A stretch of 64,000 nt of DNA, from positions 248,001 through 312,000 of the forward strand of contig NZ_JARWSK010000004.1 in assembly GCF_031081985.1 (NCBI RefSeq), in the 5' to 3' direction. Below, one piece after another: positions 38,347 through 49,275 of this stretch (its first letter is position 1; the number at the start of each line of letters is the position of its first letter). The position numbers and the translations under genes were made by a program. Source of the stretch: Komagataeibacter xylinus. Lineage in GTDB: Bacteria > Pseudomonadota > Alphaproteobacteria > Acetobacterales > Acetobacteraceae. The notes under the pieces were generated by a model. The model was given only the letters and a program-made list of their open reading frames with translations, had not been told where the DNA came from and made no database searches.

Positions 38347-38805
38347 ATGTCCCTGCGCGCACGTTTCATGGATGACCTGAAAACCGCCATGAAGGCTGGC
38401 CAGAGCGAAAAGGTCGGCACCATCCGCATGATTACGGCAAAGCTGAAGGATGTCGATATCGCAGGCCGCGCCAAGGGCGAGGACCAGGTAAGCGATGAGG
38501 CGGTGATTTCCATGCTGCGTGGCATGATCAAGTCCCGCACGGAATCGGCGGCGATGTACATCAAGGGCGGTCGCCCCGAACTGGCCGAGAAGGAAGAGGC
38601 CGAGATCGCGATCATCCGCGACTACCTGCCGCCTGATCTGGATGACGCCACCATCGAGGCCGCGGTGCGCGAAGCCATCGAGCGCACCGATGCCACCTCC
38701 ATGAAGGACATGGGCAAGGTCATGGCAGCACTCAAGGAGCAGTTTGGCGCGGCACTGAATCCGGCCAGCGCATCGGCGGTCGTGCGCGCGCGGCTTTCGG
38801 CCTGA
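38347..38805 (+). CDS. GatB/YqeY domain protein
   Basis: A 152-residue YqeY-family protein, related to the tail domain of the GatB amidotransferase subunit and suspected to bind tRNA or modulate amidotransferases. The start at 38347 has GAGGAG upstream; a longer open frame back to 38242 crosses the promoter palindromes and is rejected. Recognised from MIKSRTESAAMYIKGGRPEL, IRDYLPPDLDD and the end MGKVMAALKEQFG. First of the yqeY-dnaG-rpoD unit, an order typical of alphaproteobacteria, divergent from carA. Confidence 0.92.
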   Translation: MSLRARFMDDLKTAMKAGQSEKVGTIRMITAKLKDVDIAGRAKGEDQVSDEAVISMLRGMIKSRTESAAMYIKGGRPELAEKEEAEIAIIRDYLPPDLDDATIEAAVREAIERTDATSMKDMGKVMAALKEQFGAALNPASASAVVRARLSA

Positions 38806-38827
38806 TTGCGCCGGAGTCCGTGTAACG

Positions 38828-40621
38828 ATGGCGCTTGACCCCGCATTCCTTGACGAGCTGCGTGCCCGCACGCCCATCGCCCCCATTATCGGGCGGCGCA
38901 CCAAGCTGGTGCGCTCGGGGAAGCACTGGAAGGCGTGCTGTCCCTTCCACGGGGAAAAGACGCCATCATTCTACGTCTATGACGACCACTACCACTGCTT
39001 TGGCTGCCAGGCGCATGGCGATGTCATTACGTTTGTCATGCAGAGCGAGGGCCGTTCCTTCCCCGAGGCGGTGGAGGAACTGGCCACCGCGGCGGGCATG
39101 GACATGCCAAAGCCCGACCCGGTGCAGCGCGAACGTGCCGAGCAGGCCCGCACGCTGGGCGATGTGCTCGAGGCCGTGCAGCAGTCATGGCAGCGCAGGC
39201 TGTATGAACCCGAAGGGCGCGAGGGGCTGGCCTATCTCCACGGCCGTGGCCTGACCGATGAGACCATCGCTGGCTTCGGCCTGGGCTGGTCGGGTGCCGG
39301 GCGGGGCGAACTGGTGGCCGAAATGGCCAAACTCGACATCACGCCCGCCATGCTGCGTGATGCGGGGGTGATGCGCGCCGATGAAAGTGGCGCCCCCCAG
39401 CGTGAACTGTTCTTCAACCGCGTGACCTTTCCCATCCGCGACCGGCGCGGGCGGCTGGTCTCGTTTGGCGGGCGCATTCTGGGCGATGGCCAGCCCAAAT
39501 ACCTCAACGGGCCGGAGACCGCGCTCTTCTCCAAGCGCCGGGTGCTGTTCGGCCTTGACCGCGCGCGCGAGGGCGTGCGCGGCAGCGGGGCAGGGGCGGA
39601 ACTGCTGGTGGTTGAAGGCTACATGGATGTGATCGCGCTGCACCAGGCGGGCTTTCATGGCGCGGTCGCCCCGCTGGGCACGGCGCTCACCGCCGAGCAG
39701 CTCGAGGCGCTGTGGCAGGTCGCCCCCGCCCCCGTGCTGTGCTTCGATGGCGATGGCGCGGGCCAGCGCGCGGCGGTGAAGGCGGCGGAAACCGCGCTGC
39801 CGCTGCTCAATGTCGAGCGCACGCTGCGCTTTTGCACCCTGCCCGAAGGCGAAGACCCCGACAGCCTCGTGCGCCGCCATGGCAGCGCCGCCATGGCCGC
39901 CATGATCGAGGGCGCGCGCCCGATGGGGCAGGTGCTGTTCGGGCTGATGAGCGAGGGCGTGCGCGATCCCGGCCCCGAGCAGCGCGCGGCCCTGCGGCGC
40001 AAGCTTGTGGCAGTGGCGGCCCTCATCCCTGACAAGACGCTGGCCGCCGAATACCGCTCGACCCTGCTCGACAGCTTTTTCCAGACCTTCCGCCGCGATG
40101 GGCGCGGCGGCGCGAAACGGGTGCCCGTGGCCACGGCCCCGGTCGCCCCCATGGCCGCCGACCTGCAGCGCCAGTGCATTCTCAGCGCCATCCTGCTCGA
40201 ACAGCCCCGCGTGCTTGACGCGGTGCAGGACGCCTATTGCAGCCTTGCGCTGCCGCCCGACCTCGCCGCCCTGCGCGAGGAACTGCTCGACCTGTATGAC
40301 CGCAACGGCGAACTGCCCGATGCGGATGAACTTGCCGCACGGCTGGCCGAAGCGGGCCTTGCCGATGTGCGCCAGCGCGTGGATGCCACCCGCGGGCGGC
40401 GGGGCCAGGCTGCCGATGCCGACCTGTTTGACACCGACCCCGTGCAGGAGTGGTGGCATTTCTACGCCCTGCTTGACGTGGAGCGCTTCGCCGCAGAACT
40501 GCGCGCCGATACCGAGCGCCTGTGCGCGGGTACGCCTGATGAGGCGGAATGGGACAGCCTGCGCACCCGCCTCATCGCCCTCGATGCCCTGCGTCGCGGT
40601 GGTGACGAGGAGGAGGAATGA
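38828..40621 (+). CDS. dnaG: DNA primase
   Basis: A 597-residue primase making RNA primers for replication. The N-terminal zinc finger uses Cys38, His41, Cys57 and Cys60 (CCPFHGEKTPSF ... HCFGCQAHGD). The catalytic core has FNRVTFPIRDRRGRLVSFGGR, and the TOPRIM domain begins LLVVEGYMDVIALHQAGF, with DGDGAGQRAA supplying the metal-binding acids. The C-terminal helicase-binding part is present. ATG is 22 bp after yqeY. Confidence 0.96.
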   Translation: MALDPAFLDELRARTPIAPIIGRRTKLVRSGKHWKACCPFHGEKTPSFYVYDDHYHCFGCQAHGDVITFVMQSEGRSFPEAVEELATAAGMDMPKPDPVQRERAEQARTLGDVLEAVQQSWQRRLYEPEGREGLAYLHGRGLTDETIAGFGLGWSGAGRGELVAEMAKLDITPAMLRDAGVMRADESGAPQRELFFNRVTFPIRDRRGRLVSFGGRILGDGQPKYLNGPETALFSKRRVLFGLDRAREGVRGSGAGAELLVVEGYMDVIALHQAGFHGAVAPLGTALTAEQLEALWQVAPAPVLCFDGDGAGQRAAVKAAETALPLLNVERTLRFCTLPEGEDPDSLVRRHGSAAMAAMIEGARPMGQVLFGLMSEGVRDPGPEQRAALRRKLVAVAALIPDKTLAAEYRSTLLDSFFQTFRRDGRGGAKRVPVATAPVAPMAADLQRQCILSAILLEQPRVLDAVQDAYCSLALPPDLAALREELLDLYDRNGELPDADELAARLAEAGLADVRQRVDATRGRRGQAADADLFDTDPVQEWWHFYALLDVERFAAELRADTERLCAGTPDEAEWDSLRTRLIALDALRRGGDEEEE

Positions 40622-40696
40622 GGCGGAAAATGGGCCGATTGAATGAAATGGGGCGCGCGTGCCCTTGACTTCGACCATGTTATCGACCACCTGCAC

Positions 40697-40725
40697 CAGA
40701 CAAATGCAGATGAAAACGGTATGAT
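40697..40725 (+). promoter_or_regulatory. Possible rpoD promoter
   Basis: CAGACA (40697-40702), 17-bp spacer, TATGAT (40720-40725), against consensus TTGACA/TATAAT. Lies in the 220-bp dnaG-rpoD gap, 116 bp before the rpoD ATG. Best candidate found there by eye; a weak match in the -35. Confidence 0.35.
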
Positions 40726-40841
40726 TGGCCGTATCCTGTCCCGCTGCGCGAAGGGGGCGGGAACAAGGGCGCGGCCCCTGTGCGCGGGCTGGTTTGGGCG
40801 CACGCGTGTAAACGGATTTGCTGGGTAGGGATTGATCGGGC

Positions 40842-42810
<1,969 letters not shown>

Positions 42811-42821
<11 letters not shown>

Positions 42822-43413
42822 GGTTCCATGTGCCCCCGGCCGCGACGCGCCGGAGGGGGGCGGAACACGGATCGGGGTGGATGTGACGTTCCTGTGCATG
42901 GACCGTCCGCCACCCGGAATCCCCCCGGCGCTGCCGCCGGGCTACAGCATTCACCAGACCTTCCGCCCCGGCGTGGCCTGGTACCGCGCCCTGTATGATG
43001 CGGTCGGGCAGGATTATTGCTGGTGGCTGCGCCGCGTCATGCCTGATGCCCAGCTTGCCCGCCTGCTCTGTGGCCCCGGCATTGCCGTGCATGTGCTCTA
43101 TGATGGCAGCGAGCCTGCCGGTTTCTGCGAACTCGACAGCCGCTACGCGCCGGACGTGAACATCGCCTATTTCGGCCTGTTGCCCGCATGGATCGGGCGT
43201 GGGGTGGGGCAGGCATTCCTGCACAACATGGTGGCGCGGGCCTGGGGGCTGCGGCCAGCCGTGCTCCGGGTCAATACCTGCTCGGCCGATCATCCGCGCG
43301 CCCTGCCCAATTACCTGCGGGCAGGGTTTCGCAAGGTGCGCACCCTGCATGAGGTCTGGACCATTCCGCATGCGCTCGGCCTTGTGCCGCCCGCACGGCT
43401 GCGGCTGGCCTGA
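42811..43413 (+). CDS. GNAT-family N-acetyltransferase
   Basis: About 200 residues with the GNAT fold: the acetyl-CoA-binding strand and loop are [20 protein letters not shown] (Q/RxxGxG/A type), and the C-terminal helix and loop contain [14 protein letters not shown]. The N-terminal half has [21 protein letters not shown], seen in a distinct GNAT subgroup. The frame begins inside the last codons of rpoD (ATG 42811; TTG one codon earlier). A later start such as ATG 42898 ([10 protein letters not shown]) is quite possible, because the first 29 residues look non-conserved. Substrate unknown. Confidence 0.82.
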
Positions 43414-43506
43414 ATGCAGGCATGCGCATAAAAATAGTATTCCAGATATTGTTATAACACGAAATCGTTACCATTTCTTTCCTGTCCCATAATTGGAGAG
43501 AGGGAA

Positions 43507-44061
43507 ATGGAGTTCGACGTATCCTACTACAAATTCCACGGCGTTGATCGGGCTGCCCTGATCGATGCGCTTGGCCTGCGTGACACCGGCACGCCGGACC
43601 CGGGTGGTGAGGCGCCTTATGCCATAGCCGACCTGCCCAACGGGTGGTTTGTCATCCGCGTTGATAACGATAGCGGGCTTCTGGCCGATTATGACCGCAA
43701 GACCCTGGTGCGCGAGGGCAGGCTGGTAACGTGTGATGTGGGGAGCGTCGACCCCGTCAGTCAGGCCCAGGGCTATGAGGCGGGCGAGGAATGCTGGAGC
43801 GTGGTGCATGACGGGCGCGGCGGGGAAATGCTCGCGCTCGAGATACGCGGCGAGGCCCCGCCCGCCGTGCCCATGCTGCACAAGGAGGCCTTTGCCGCCA
43901 CCCGCGCCCTGATGGCGAAGGGCGAGACCCGTGCCCCCGGCCCGATGCTTGACGTGCCGCTTGCGGTGGTCAAGTCGGTCACGGGGTTCCGCCATGACGA
44001 GCCGCAGCTTGTCTCGCCCGAGCCCGTCTTTACGTGGCTGGCGCCAAAAGATCCGAAGTAA
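43507..44061 (+). CDS. Conserved-looking protein of unknown function
   Basis: A 184-residue soluble protein I do not recognise. It starts MEFDVSYYKFHGVDRAALID after a strong GGAGAGAGGGAA site. No signal peptide, membrane helix or known catalytic motif; two tryptophan-containing blocks (LPNGWFVIRVDN and EECWSVVHDGRGG) alternate with acidic loops, suggesting a two-lobed beta-rich fold. Base composition and codon choice match its neighbours, so it is a native gene. It lies alone between the GNAT gene and the rpsF operon. Confidence 0.75.
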   Translation: MEFDVSYYKFHGVDRAALIDALGLRDTGTPDPGGEAPYAIADLPNGWFVIRVDNDSGLLADYDRKTLVREGRLVTCDVGSVDPVSQAQGYEAGEECWSVVHDGRGGEMLALEIRGEAPPAVPMLHKEAFAATRALMAKGETRAPGPMLDVPLAVVKSVTGFRHDEPQLVSPEPVFTWLAPKDPK

Positions 44062-44079
44062 ACCGTACTTTTTCCTTGT

Positions 44080-44119
44080 GCAGGGACGGGGTTTGTGTTT
44101 CAACCCGCTCCTTCCCTGC
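44080..44119 (+). other. Nested stem-loop between the unknown gene and rpsF
   Basis: GCAGGGA (44080-44086) pairs with TCCCTGC (44113-44119), and inside it GGGTT pairs with AACCC. It starts 18 bp after the upstream stop and ends about 100 bp before rpsF. No T-run follows, so it may be a rho-dependent 3' end or part of an rpsF leader rather than an intrinsic terminator. Confidence 0.4.
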
Positions 44120-44220
44120 CGGGTGCGTGGCATCGCCCCCGGCTATACCCGTGCCCTATGGGCAACATGGCGGACCGTGTCCGTCCATGCGGGGGTTGAA
44201 GTGATCCGAAGGGAGTTCCA

Positions 44221-44706
44221 ATGCCGTTGTATGAAACCGTGCTGATTGCACGTAATGACGTGTCGCAGCAGCAGGTCGAAGCCATTGCTGATGGCATCGC
44301 CACCTATCTGGAAGCCGAATCCGGCTCCATCAAGAAGCGCGAATACTGGGGCCTGCGCACGCTGGCTTACCGTATCAAGAAGAACCGCAAGGGCCATTAC
44401 ATGCTCCTCGGCCTTGATGCGCCTTCTGCCGCGGTCAAGGAAATCGAGCGCCAGCTCGGCCTGAACGAAGATATCCTGCGCGTCCTGACCCTGCGCATCG
44501 ACGAGATCGACGAGGCTCCCTCGGTCATCCTGTCGCGCAAGGGTGACGAGCGTGAGCGTGGCTTCCGTGGGCCCAAGCCCACCGGCCGTTTCGAGAGCGG
44601 TCGTGGCACGCGCCGCAATTTCGATGACCGCGAGGAGTTCCGCGCCCGTAACGAGCGTGAAGAACAGCAGCGCGCCAACGCCACTGCCAGCGCCGAAGCG
44701 GAGTAA
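44221..44706 (+). CDS. rpsF: 30S ribosomal protein S6
   Basis: bS6 of 161 residues; E. coli S6 is about 131-135. The conserved core is residues 1-100 (MPLYETVLIARNDVSQQQVE, REYWGLRTLAYRIKKNRKGHY, LGLNEDILRVLTLR). The C-terminus is a longer charged tail (EREERGFRGPKPTGR-like, then RNEREEQQRANATASAEAE), common in alphaproteobacteria. AAGGGAG lies upstream. First of the S6-S18-L9 operon; S6 pairs with S18 in the 30S platform. Confidence 0.97.
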   Translation: MPLYETVLIARNDVSQQQVEAIADGIATYLEAESGSIKKREYWGLRTLAYRIKKNRKGHYMLLGLDAPSAAVKEIERQLGLNEDILRVLTLRIDEIDEAPSVILSRKGDERERGFRGPKPTGRFESGRGTRRNFDDREEFRARNEREEQQRANATASAEAE

Positions 44707-44712
44707 GAGCTG

Positions 44713-44988
44713 ATGTCTGAAACCACCGAGATCAACCCCGCCGCCCGCCGCGTTGCGGTTGGTGCGCGCCGTCCGTTCTACCGTCGCCGCAAGTCCTGCC
44801 CGTTCTCCGGCCCCAACGCGCCGAAGATCGACTACAAGGACGTGCGCCTGCTGAGCCGCTTCCTGTCCGAGCGTGGCAAGATCGTTCCCAGCCGCATCAC
44901 GGCAGTCTCCGCCAAGAAGCAGCGTGAACTGGCCCAGGCCATCAAGCGTGCGCGTTTCCTGGCTTTGCTGCCCTACATTGTAAGCTGA
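44713..44988 (+). CDS. rpsR: 30S ribosomal protein S18
   Basis: bS18 of 91 residues, identified by [40 protein letters not shown] and [13 protein letters not shown]. Starts 6 bp after rpsF. It binds S6 and 16S rRNA. Confidence 0.98.
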   Translation: MSETTEINPAARRVAVGARRPFYRRRKSCPFSGPNAPKIDYKDVRLLSRFLSERGKIVPSRITAVSAKKQRELAQAIKRARFLALLPYIVS

Positions 44989-45001
44989 GGGAGGCAGAAT
45001 C

Positions 45002-45592
45002 ATGTCCGCAGTAGAACTCATCCTGCTCCAGCGCGTCGAGAAGCTGGGCCAGATGGGCGAGATCGTCACGGTGAAGCCGGGTTATGCCCGTAACTTCCTG
45101 CTGCCCCAGGGCAAGGCGATCCGCGCCAACGCACATAACCGCGAGCGCTTCGAGCGTGAGCGCGTGCAGCTTGAGGCCCAGAACCTCAAGAACCGCGAGG
45201 AGGCCGAGCGCCTTTCCGAGCGCATGCACGGCCTGTCGGTCATCCTGATCCGCCAGGCAGGTGACAGCGGCAGCCTGTACGGTTCGGTCACGACCCGCGA
45301 CATCGCTGAAGCGGCGACCAAGGCCGGCCTGAGCATCACCCGCAACCAGGTGATCCTGCCCGAGCCGATCAAGCAGCTTGGCCTGTATGACGTCAGCGTC
45401 GCCCTGCACCCGGAAGTGTCCATGCAGGTGACCGTGAACGTTGCCCGCTCTGAGGAAGAAGCAGAGCGTCAGGCCCGTGGCGAGGAAATCGGCGTTGATA
45501 TCGACGACGAACCCACACTGGCTGATGAAGGCGTGGTAACTGAGGGCGAAGTTTCGGAAGAGACCGCCATCGAGGAAACCCCGGCTGTCTGA
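45002..45592 (+). CDS. rplI: 50S ribosomal protein L9
   Basis: bL9 of 196 residues; the usual length is about 150, so it has an acidic C-terminal extension. The N-terminal rRNA-binding domain is [20 protein letters not shown] and [13 protein letters not shown]; a long connecting helix and the C-terminal domain ([14 protein letters not shown]) follow, then about 45 residues rich in Glu ([18 protein letters not shown] and onward). Last gene of the operon, followed by a strong terminator. Confidence 0.96.
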   Translation: MSAVELILLQRVEKLGQMGEIVTVKPGYARNFLLPQGKAIRANAHNRERFERERVQLEAQNLKNREEAERLSERMHGLSVILIRQAGDSGSLYGSVTTRDIAEAATKAGLSITRNQVILPEPIKQLGLYDVSVALHPEVSMQVTVNVARSEEEAERQARGEEIGVDIDDEPTLADEGVVTEGEVSEETAIEETPAV

Positions 45593-45638
45593 CTGACCTG
45601 ACCCATCACCCGCTTCGCGGGTGGCTGGAATGGTTGTG

Positions 45639-45671
45639 AAAGCCCGGAAGAGGCAACTCTTCCGGGCTTTT
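45639..45671 (+). terminator. Intrinsic terminator of the rpsF-rpsR-rplI operon
   Basis: A perfect 14-bp stem, AAAGCCCGGAAGAG (45639-45652) and CTCTTCCGGGCTTT (45657-45670), with a GCAA tetraloop and a closing T-run. A smaller hairpin ACCCGC-TTC-GCGGGT lies just before it (45608-45622). The symmetric A- and T-runs mean it could work in both directions. Confidence 0.9.
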
Positions 45672-45712
45672 GCCGTTCGGGTTGCAGCAAAAGGCATGCG
45701 GGGAGAAGACCG

Positions 45713-46936
45713 ATGGCGCCTGTACTGCTGGACCGGGCGTTCGCCCATTTCATTACATCAGGCCGGCTCGAGGTCTATTACCCTGACGGTGACCGGCGCA
45801 GCTACGTGGGCAGGCCCGGCCCGCAAGCCGCCATGCGCCTTGCTGATACGGCTACCGCGCGTGCCCTGCTGCTCGACCCCGCGCTGAAGGTGGGCGAGGC
45901 CTATATGGCGGGCACGCTGCACCCCGTGGACTGCACGCTGTATGAACTGATGCATGTGCTCATGCGCAACGTGATGGAGCGCAGCCCGGCGGGCGAGCGC
46001 GTGTTTTCCACCCTGCGCTACATGGCGCGGTCGTGGCTGCAAGATAACACCCGGGGACGCGCCCGGCGCAATGTCGCCCATCATTATGACCTCGACAGCA
46101 CGCTTTACCGGCATTTCCTTGATGAGGACATGCAGTATTCCTGCGGCTACTTCCCCACCGGGCACGAAACGCTGGCCGAGGCGCAGGCCGCCAAGAAGCA
46201 TCATCTTGCCGCCAAGCTGCACCTGCACCGCCCCGGCATGAGCGTGCTGGATGTGGGCTGTGGCTGGGGCGGGCTGGGGCTGACGCTGGCGCGTGATTAC
46301 GGCGCTTATGTCACGGGCATCACGCTCTCGCGCGAGCAGTTACACATTGCCCGGGGCCGGGCGCATGCTGCCGGGCTGGAGGGCAGGGTGCGCTTCGAGC
46401 TGCTCGATTACCGCGCTGTTGCCCGGCAGTATGACCGGATCATTTCAGTCGGCATGTTCGAGCATGTGGGGGTGGCGCATTACCGTGCCTTCTTTGCCAC
46501 CATGCGCCGCGTGCTCCGGCCCGATGGCGTGATGGTGCTGCACGCCATCGGCCGCAGGGAAGGGCCGGGCGTGACCAATCCGTGGATTGACCGCTACATC
46601 TTTCCCGGTGGCTATTCCCCTGCCGTGAGCGAGGTGGTGGGGGCGGTTGAGCATGCCGGGCTGTGGCTGGCTGATTGCGAGATCTGGCGCCTGCATTACG
46701 CCCGCACCATCGCGCACTGGCGCAGCCGCTTCAATGCGCGGCGCGCGCAGATCGCCCGGCTGTATGACGAGCGTTTCTGCCGCATGTTCGAGTTCTATCT
46801 GGTGGTGTCGGAACTGGCGTTTCGCGTGCAGGGGCACATGAACTTCCAGCTTACGCTCTCGCGTGAAATCGATGCCCTGCCACTGGCGCGTGATTACATG
46901 ATGGCGCGGGGGCAGCGGGTGGAAAGTGCCGCGTAA
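45713..46936 (+). CDS. cfa: Cyclopropane-fatty-acyl-phospholipid synthase family methyltransferase
   Basis: A 407-residue SAM-dependent enzyme adding a methylene bridge to unsaturated phospholipid acyl chains, which toughens membranes against acid and ethanol, fitting an acetic acid bacterium. The N-terminal lipid-binding part (1-120) is followed by HHYDLDSTLYRHFLDEDMQY-type substrate residues, the SAM motif VLDVGCGWGG (178-187), MFEHVG and the bicarbonate-site region near the end (FEFYLVVSELAFR). GGGGAGAAG precedes ATG 45713. Confidence 0.93.
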   Translation: MAPVLLDRAFAHFITSGRLEVYYPDGDRRSYVGRPGPQAAMRLADTATARALLLDPALKVGEAYMAGTLHPVDCTLYELMHVLMRNVMERSPAGERVFSTLRYMARSWLQDNTRGRARRNVAHHYDLDSTLYRHFLDEDMQYSCGYFPTGHETLAEAQAAKKHHLAAKLHLHRPGMSVLDVGCGWGGLGLTLARDYGAYVTGITLSREQLHIARGRAHAAGLEGRVRFELLDYRAVARQYDRIISVGMFEHVGVAHYRAFFATMRRVLRPDGVMVLHAIGRREGPGVTNPWIDRYIFPGGYSPAVSEVVGAVEHAGLWLADCEIWRLHYARTIAHWRSRFNARRAQIARLYDERFCRMFEFYLVVSELAFRVQGHMNFQLTLSREIDALPLARDYMMARGQRVESAA

Positions 46937-46946
46937 GCCGCAACAG

Positions 46947-47002
46947 GATAAAAGTTCGTGGATGCTGCTTTTTTGAAAAAAGCTTCACCAAAAACTTTTA
47001 TC
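46947..47002 (-). repeat. Composite palindromic repeat, copy F (internal deletion)
   Basis: Keeps both outer arms, GATAAAAGTTCGTGG and CCAAAAACTTTTATC, but has a single merged hairpin (GCTTTTTTGAAAAAAGC), as if the region between the two original hairpins were deleted. Same orientation as copy E. It lies between the converging ends of the cfa and ksgA genes. Confidence 0.75.
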
Positions 47003-47005
47003 TCT

Positions 47006-47857
47006 TCAGGTTACGGTGGCGCTGCGGCGGGCATGCAGGCGGGCAAGGCGGTCGAAATCCGCGATCTCGAGCGTTTCCGCCCGGCGGCTGCCCTCAATTC
47101 CCGCCTCGGCCAGAAGCGCTTCGCCGCCGATGGATTTCAGCGACCCGCGCAGCATCTTGCGCCGCTGCCCGAAGGCTGCGGCCGTAACCTGCTCCATGGC
47201 GCGGAACAGGGCGGCATCGGGCTGCTCGGCATGCGGGATCAGCCCCACCACGGCGGAGTGGACCTTGGGCGGCGGCGAGAACGCGCCGGGGGGAATATGC
47301 ATCATGACCCCGCAGCGGCATGTCCACTGCGCCAGCACGCCCAGCCGGCCATAATGGTCGGAGCCGGGGGCGGCGCAGATGCGTTCGGCCACTTCCTGCT
47401 GGAACATGAGCGTCAGCCGCGACCACGCGTTTGCCTGCCGCAGCCAGCCCACCAGCAGCGGCGTGCCTACATTGTAGGGCAGGTTGGCAATGATCTGGCG
47501 CGGGGCGGGGCACAGGGTTGCAAGATCCTGGCGCATGGCGTCCGCCTCGATGATCTGCAACCGCTCCGGCGCATGTGCCGCAAGCTCGGTAATGACCGCC
47601 ACCGCGCGTGGATCGACCTCGACGGCGATGATGCTGGCCGCCTCCGTGTCAAGCAGCGCGCGGGTCAGGCCGCCGGGGCCGGGGCCGACCTCGACCACAT
47701 GCTGCCCTGCAAGGTCGCCCGCCAGGGCCGCGATCCGCGCCGTAATGCCCGGATCAAGCAGGAAGTGCTGCCCAAGCGCCTTGCGTGCATCCAGCCCATG
47801 CCGCGCAATGGTGTCGCGCAGCGGCTCAAGCCCGTGGGGGCGTTGTGGCATGGTCAT
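47006..47857 (-). CDS. rsmA: 16S rRNA dimethyladenosine transferase KsgA/RsmA
   Basis: A 283-residue methyltransferase dimethylating two adjacent adenines in the 16S rRNA 3' hairpin. Motifs: ALGQHFLLDPGITARIAALA, the SAM loop VVEVGPGPGGLTRALLD and the catalytic NLPYNVGTPLL (NLPY). Starts 8 bp after the surA stop and is the last gene of the lptFGD-surA-rsmA run. Many proteobacteria have pdxA between surA and this gene; here it is absent. Confidence 0.96.
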   Translation of the reverse strand: MTMPQRPHGLEPLRDTIARHGLDARKALGQHFLLDPGITARIAALAGDLAGQHVVEVGPGPGGLTRALLDTEAASIIAVEVDPRAVAVITELAAHAPERLQIIEADAMRQDLATLCPAPRQIIANLPYNVGTPLLVGWLRQANAWSRLTLMFQQEVAERICAAPGSDHYGRLGVLAQWTCRCGVMMHIPPGAFSPPPKVHSAVVGLIPHAEQPDAALFRAMEQVTAAAFGQRRKMLRGSLKSIGGEALLAEAGIEGSRRAETLEIADFDRLARLHARRSATVT

Positions 47858-47865
47858 GACGGCAC

Positions 47866-49275
47866 TCAGGTCTTGGAGCGCATGTCGATGATCGCGCGGC
47901 GCTGCAGGTCGCGGTTGAGCTGGCGCGAGGTCTGCTCCACGCGCTCGCTCAGCAGGTGGTCGGCAATCTGGCTGGGTGTCTGGATGGCGATGTTGCGCTC
48001 TTCACGCGAGCAGACCATCAGCACCAGAATGCCATCTACCGAAACCAGCGGATGGCTGGGCTTGCCGGGCGGGAGTGGCTCAAGTACTTCGCGCATCTGC
48101 GGGTTGAGGTGGTTCAGCATCAGCTCGCCGGGGTCAGCGGGGTGCTTTTCACCGTTTTTCTTGTTCTGCGCTTCCACCTGGTCGCAGTTCTTGGCAGTGG
48201 TGGAAAAGGCATTGGCGGCATCGAGCGTCTGCTTTTGCTGGTCCGTCGGGTTCTCGGGGTCAAGCGGCGCATCGAAGGGGAAGAAGGCCTGCCGGATGGC
48301 CAGCACGGTCACCATCTGGTGGCCCACCGTGCGGCGCTCGGCAATGGTGGCGATCACGTAACCACCCGCCACCCGGATGGGGTTGGAAATCGCGCCATCG
48401 GGCATCTGGCGGGCCACGGTCACCACCTGCGGGTCAAGCCCGTCTTCCTGCGTCCAGCCCATCATGCCGCCATCAAGCGCGCTCTGCCCCTGCGAGAACT
48501 GCGCCGCGACAATGGGGAAGGGCGCGCCCTCGCGCAGTTCCTGAATGATGGTTTCGGTGAATTTCAGCTCGCCTTCGGGGTGGCGCTGATCCTCGACGGG
48601 AATGAAGATCTCGCTGATCATGTATTCCGGCTTGCCGTCCTCGCGCTTGAGCGCTGCCATGCGCTGCTCGATCTCGGCTGCGGTGATGCGCCCGTGTTCC
48701 GCCGTTTCCTGCCGCAGCACCTGCGACCAGCCAAGCTGCACGCGGATCTGGTCGATCAGCGTGGTGAGCGACACGCCATCTTCCGCCAGCTTGTTGCGCA
48801 GCGCGTTCTCGGGCATGCCATTGCGCTGCTCGATGCCCGAAATGGCCCCCGCAATCTGCTGGATGGGCACGTTGATGTGGCGATCAAGCATTTCCTGCAT
48901 GCGCAGTTTTTCATCGATCAACTGGCGCACGATCTGCGGGCGCAGGCGCTGCATCACGTCATCGCTCACATCCAGCCCCGAGGAGAGCGCAAAAAGCCGT
49001 CCCCGCGTGTCGATGTCGCGCTTGGTCAGCACCGCGCCATTGACGGTGGCGACAATGGAGTCCTGATCTTCCGCCGCCTGGGCCTGCTGGGCAATGGCAT
49101 GGGCGCTGCGGGCACTGGCCACGGGCTGGTGCCCCACCAGCGCCACGCAGGCCAGCAGGGCCGTAGCCAGCATGCGGCGCGGGCCACGGCTGCACGGTGC
49201 GGGGGGGAAGGCTGTGCCAAGGGGGGCAGGGAAGAGGAACATCCGGCTCGGTCTTTCGCGCATCAGGTCAGCCAT
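47866..49275 (-). CDS. surA: SurA-like periplasmic peptidyl-prolyl isomerase/chaperone
   Basis: A 469-residue periplasmic chaperone for outer-membrane proteins. A signal peptide is visible (hydrophobic MLATALLACVALVGH, cleaved about residue 55 if translation starts at 49275). The SurA N-terminal chaperone domain has IVATVNGAVLTKRDIDTR, and one parvulin domain follows (YMISEIFIPVEDQRHPEGEL to YVIATIAERR). Starts at 49275, 49242 or 49173 are possible; the first overlaps lptD by 8 bp. Placed next to LptD, whose folding depends on SurA in E. coli. Confidence 0.92.
   Translation of the reverse strand: MADLMRERPSRMFLFPAPLGTAFPPAPCSRGPRRMLATALLACVALVGHQPVASARSAHAIAQQAQAAEDQDSIVATVNGAVLTKRDIDTRGRLFALSSGLDVSDDVMQRLRPQIVRQLIDEKLRMQEMLDRHINVPIQQIAGAISGIEQRNGMPENALRNKLAEDGVSLTTLIDQIRVQLGWSQVLRQETAEHGRITAAEIEQRMAALKREDGKPEYMISEIFIPVEDQRHPEGELKFTETIIQELREGAPFPIVAAQFSQGQSALDGGMMGWTQEDGLDPQVVTVARQMPDGAISNPIRVAGGYVIATIAERRTVGHQMVTVLAIRQAFFPFDAPLDPENPTDQQKQTLDAANAFSTTAKNCDQVEAQNKKNGEKHPADPGELMLNHLNPQMREVLEPLPPGKPSHPLVSVDGILVLMVCSREERNIAIQTPSQIADHLLSERVEQTSRQLNRDLQRRAIIDMRSKT

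Noticed and set aside
38195-38362. Further N-terminal extension of CarA beyond the HTH domain
   Set aside because: The frame is open but crosses the promoter palindromes and has no ribosome binding site or conserved sequence; ATG 38194 has AAGGGA upstream.
47858-47865. Missing pdxA between surA and rsmA as a sign of deletion
   Set aside because: The two genes are neatly spaced with no remnant; gene order simply differs between lineages.
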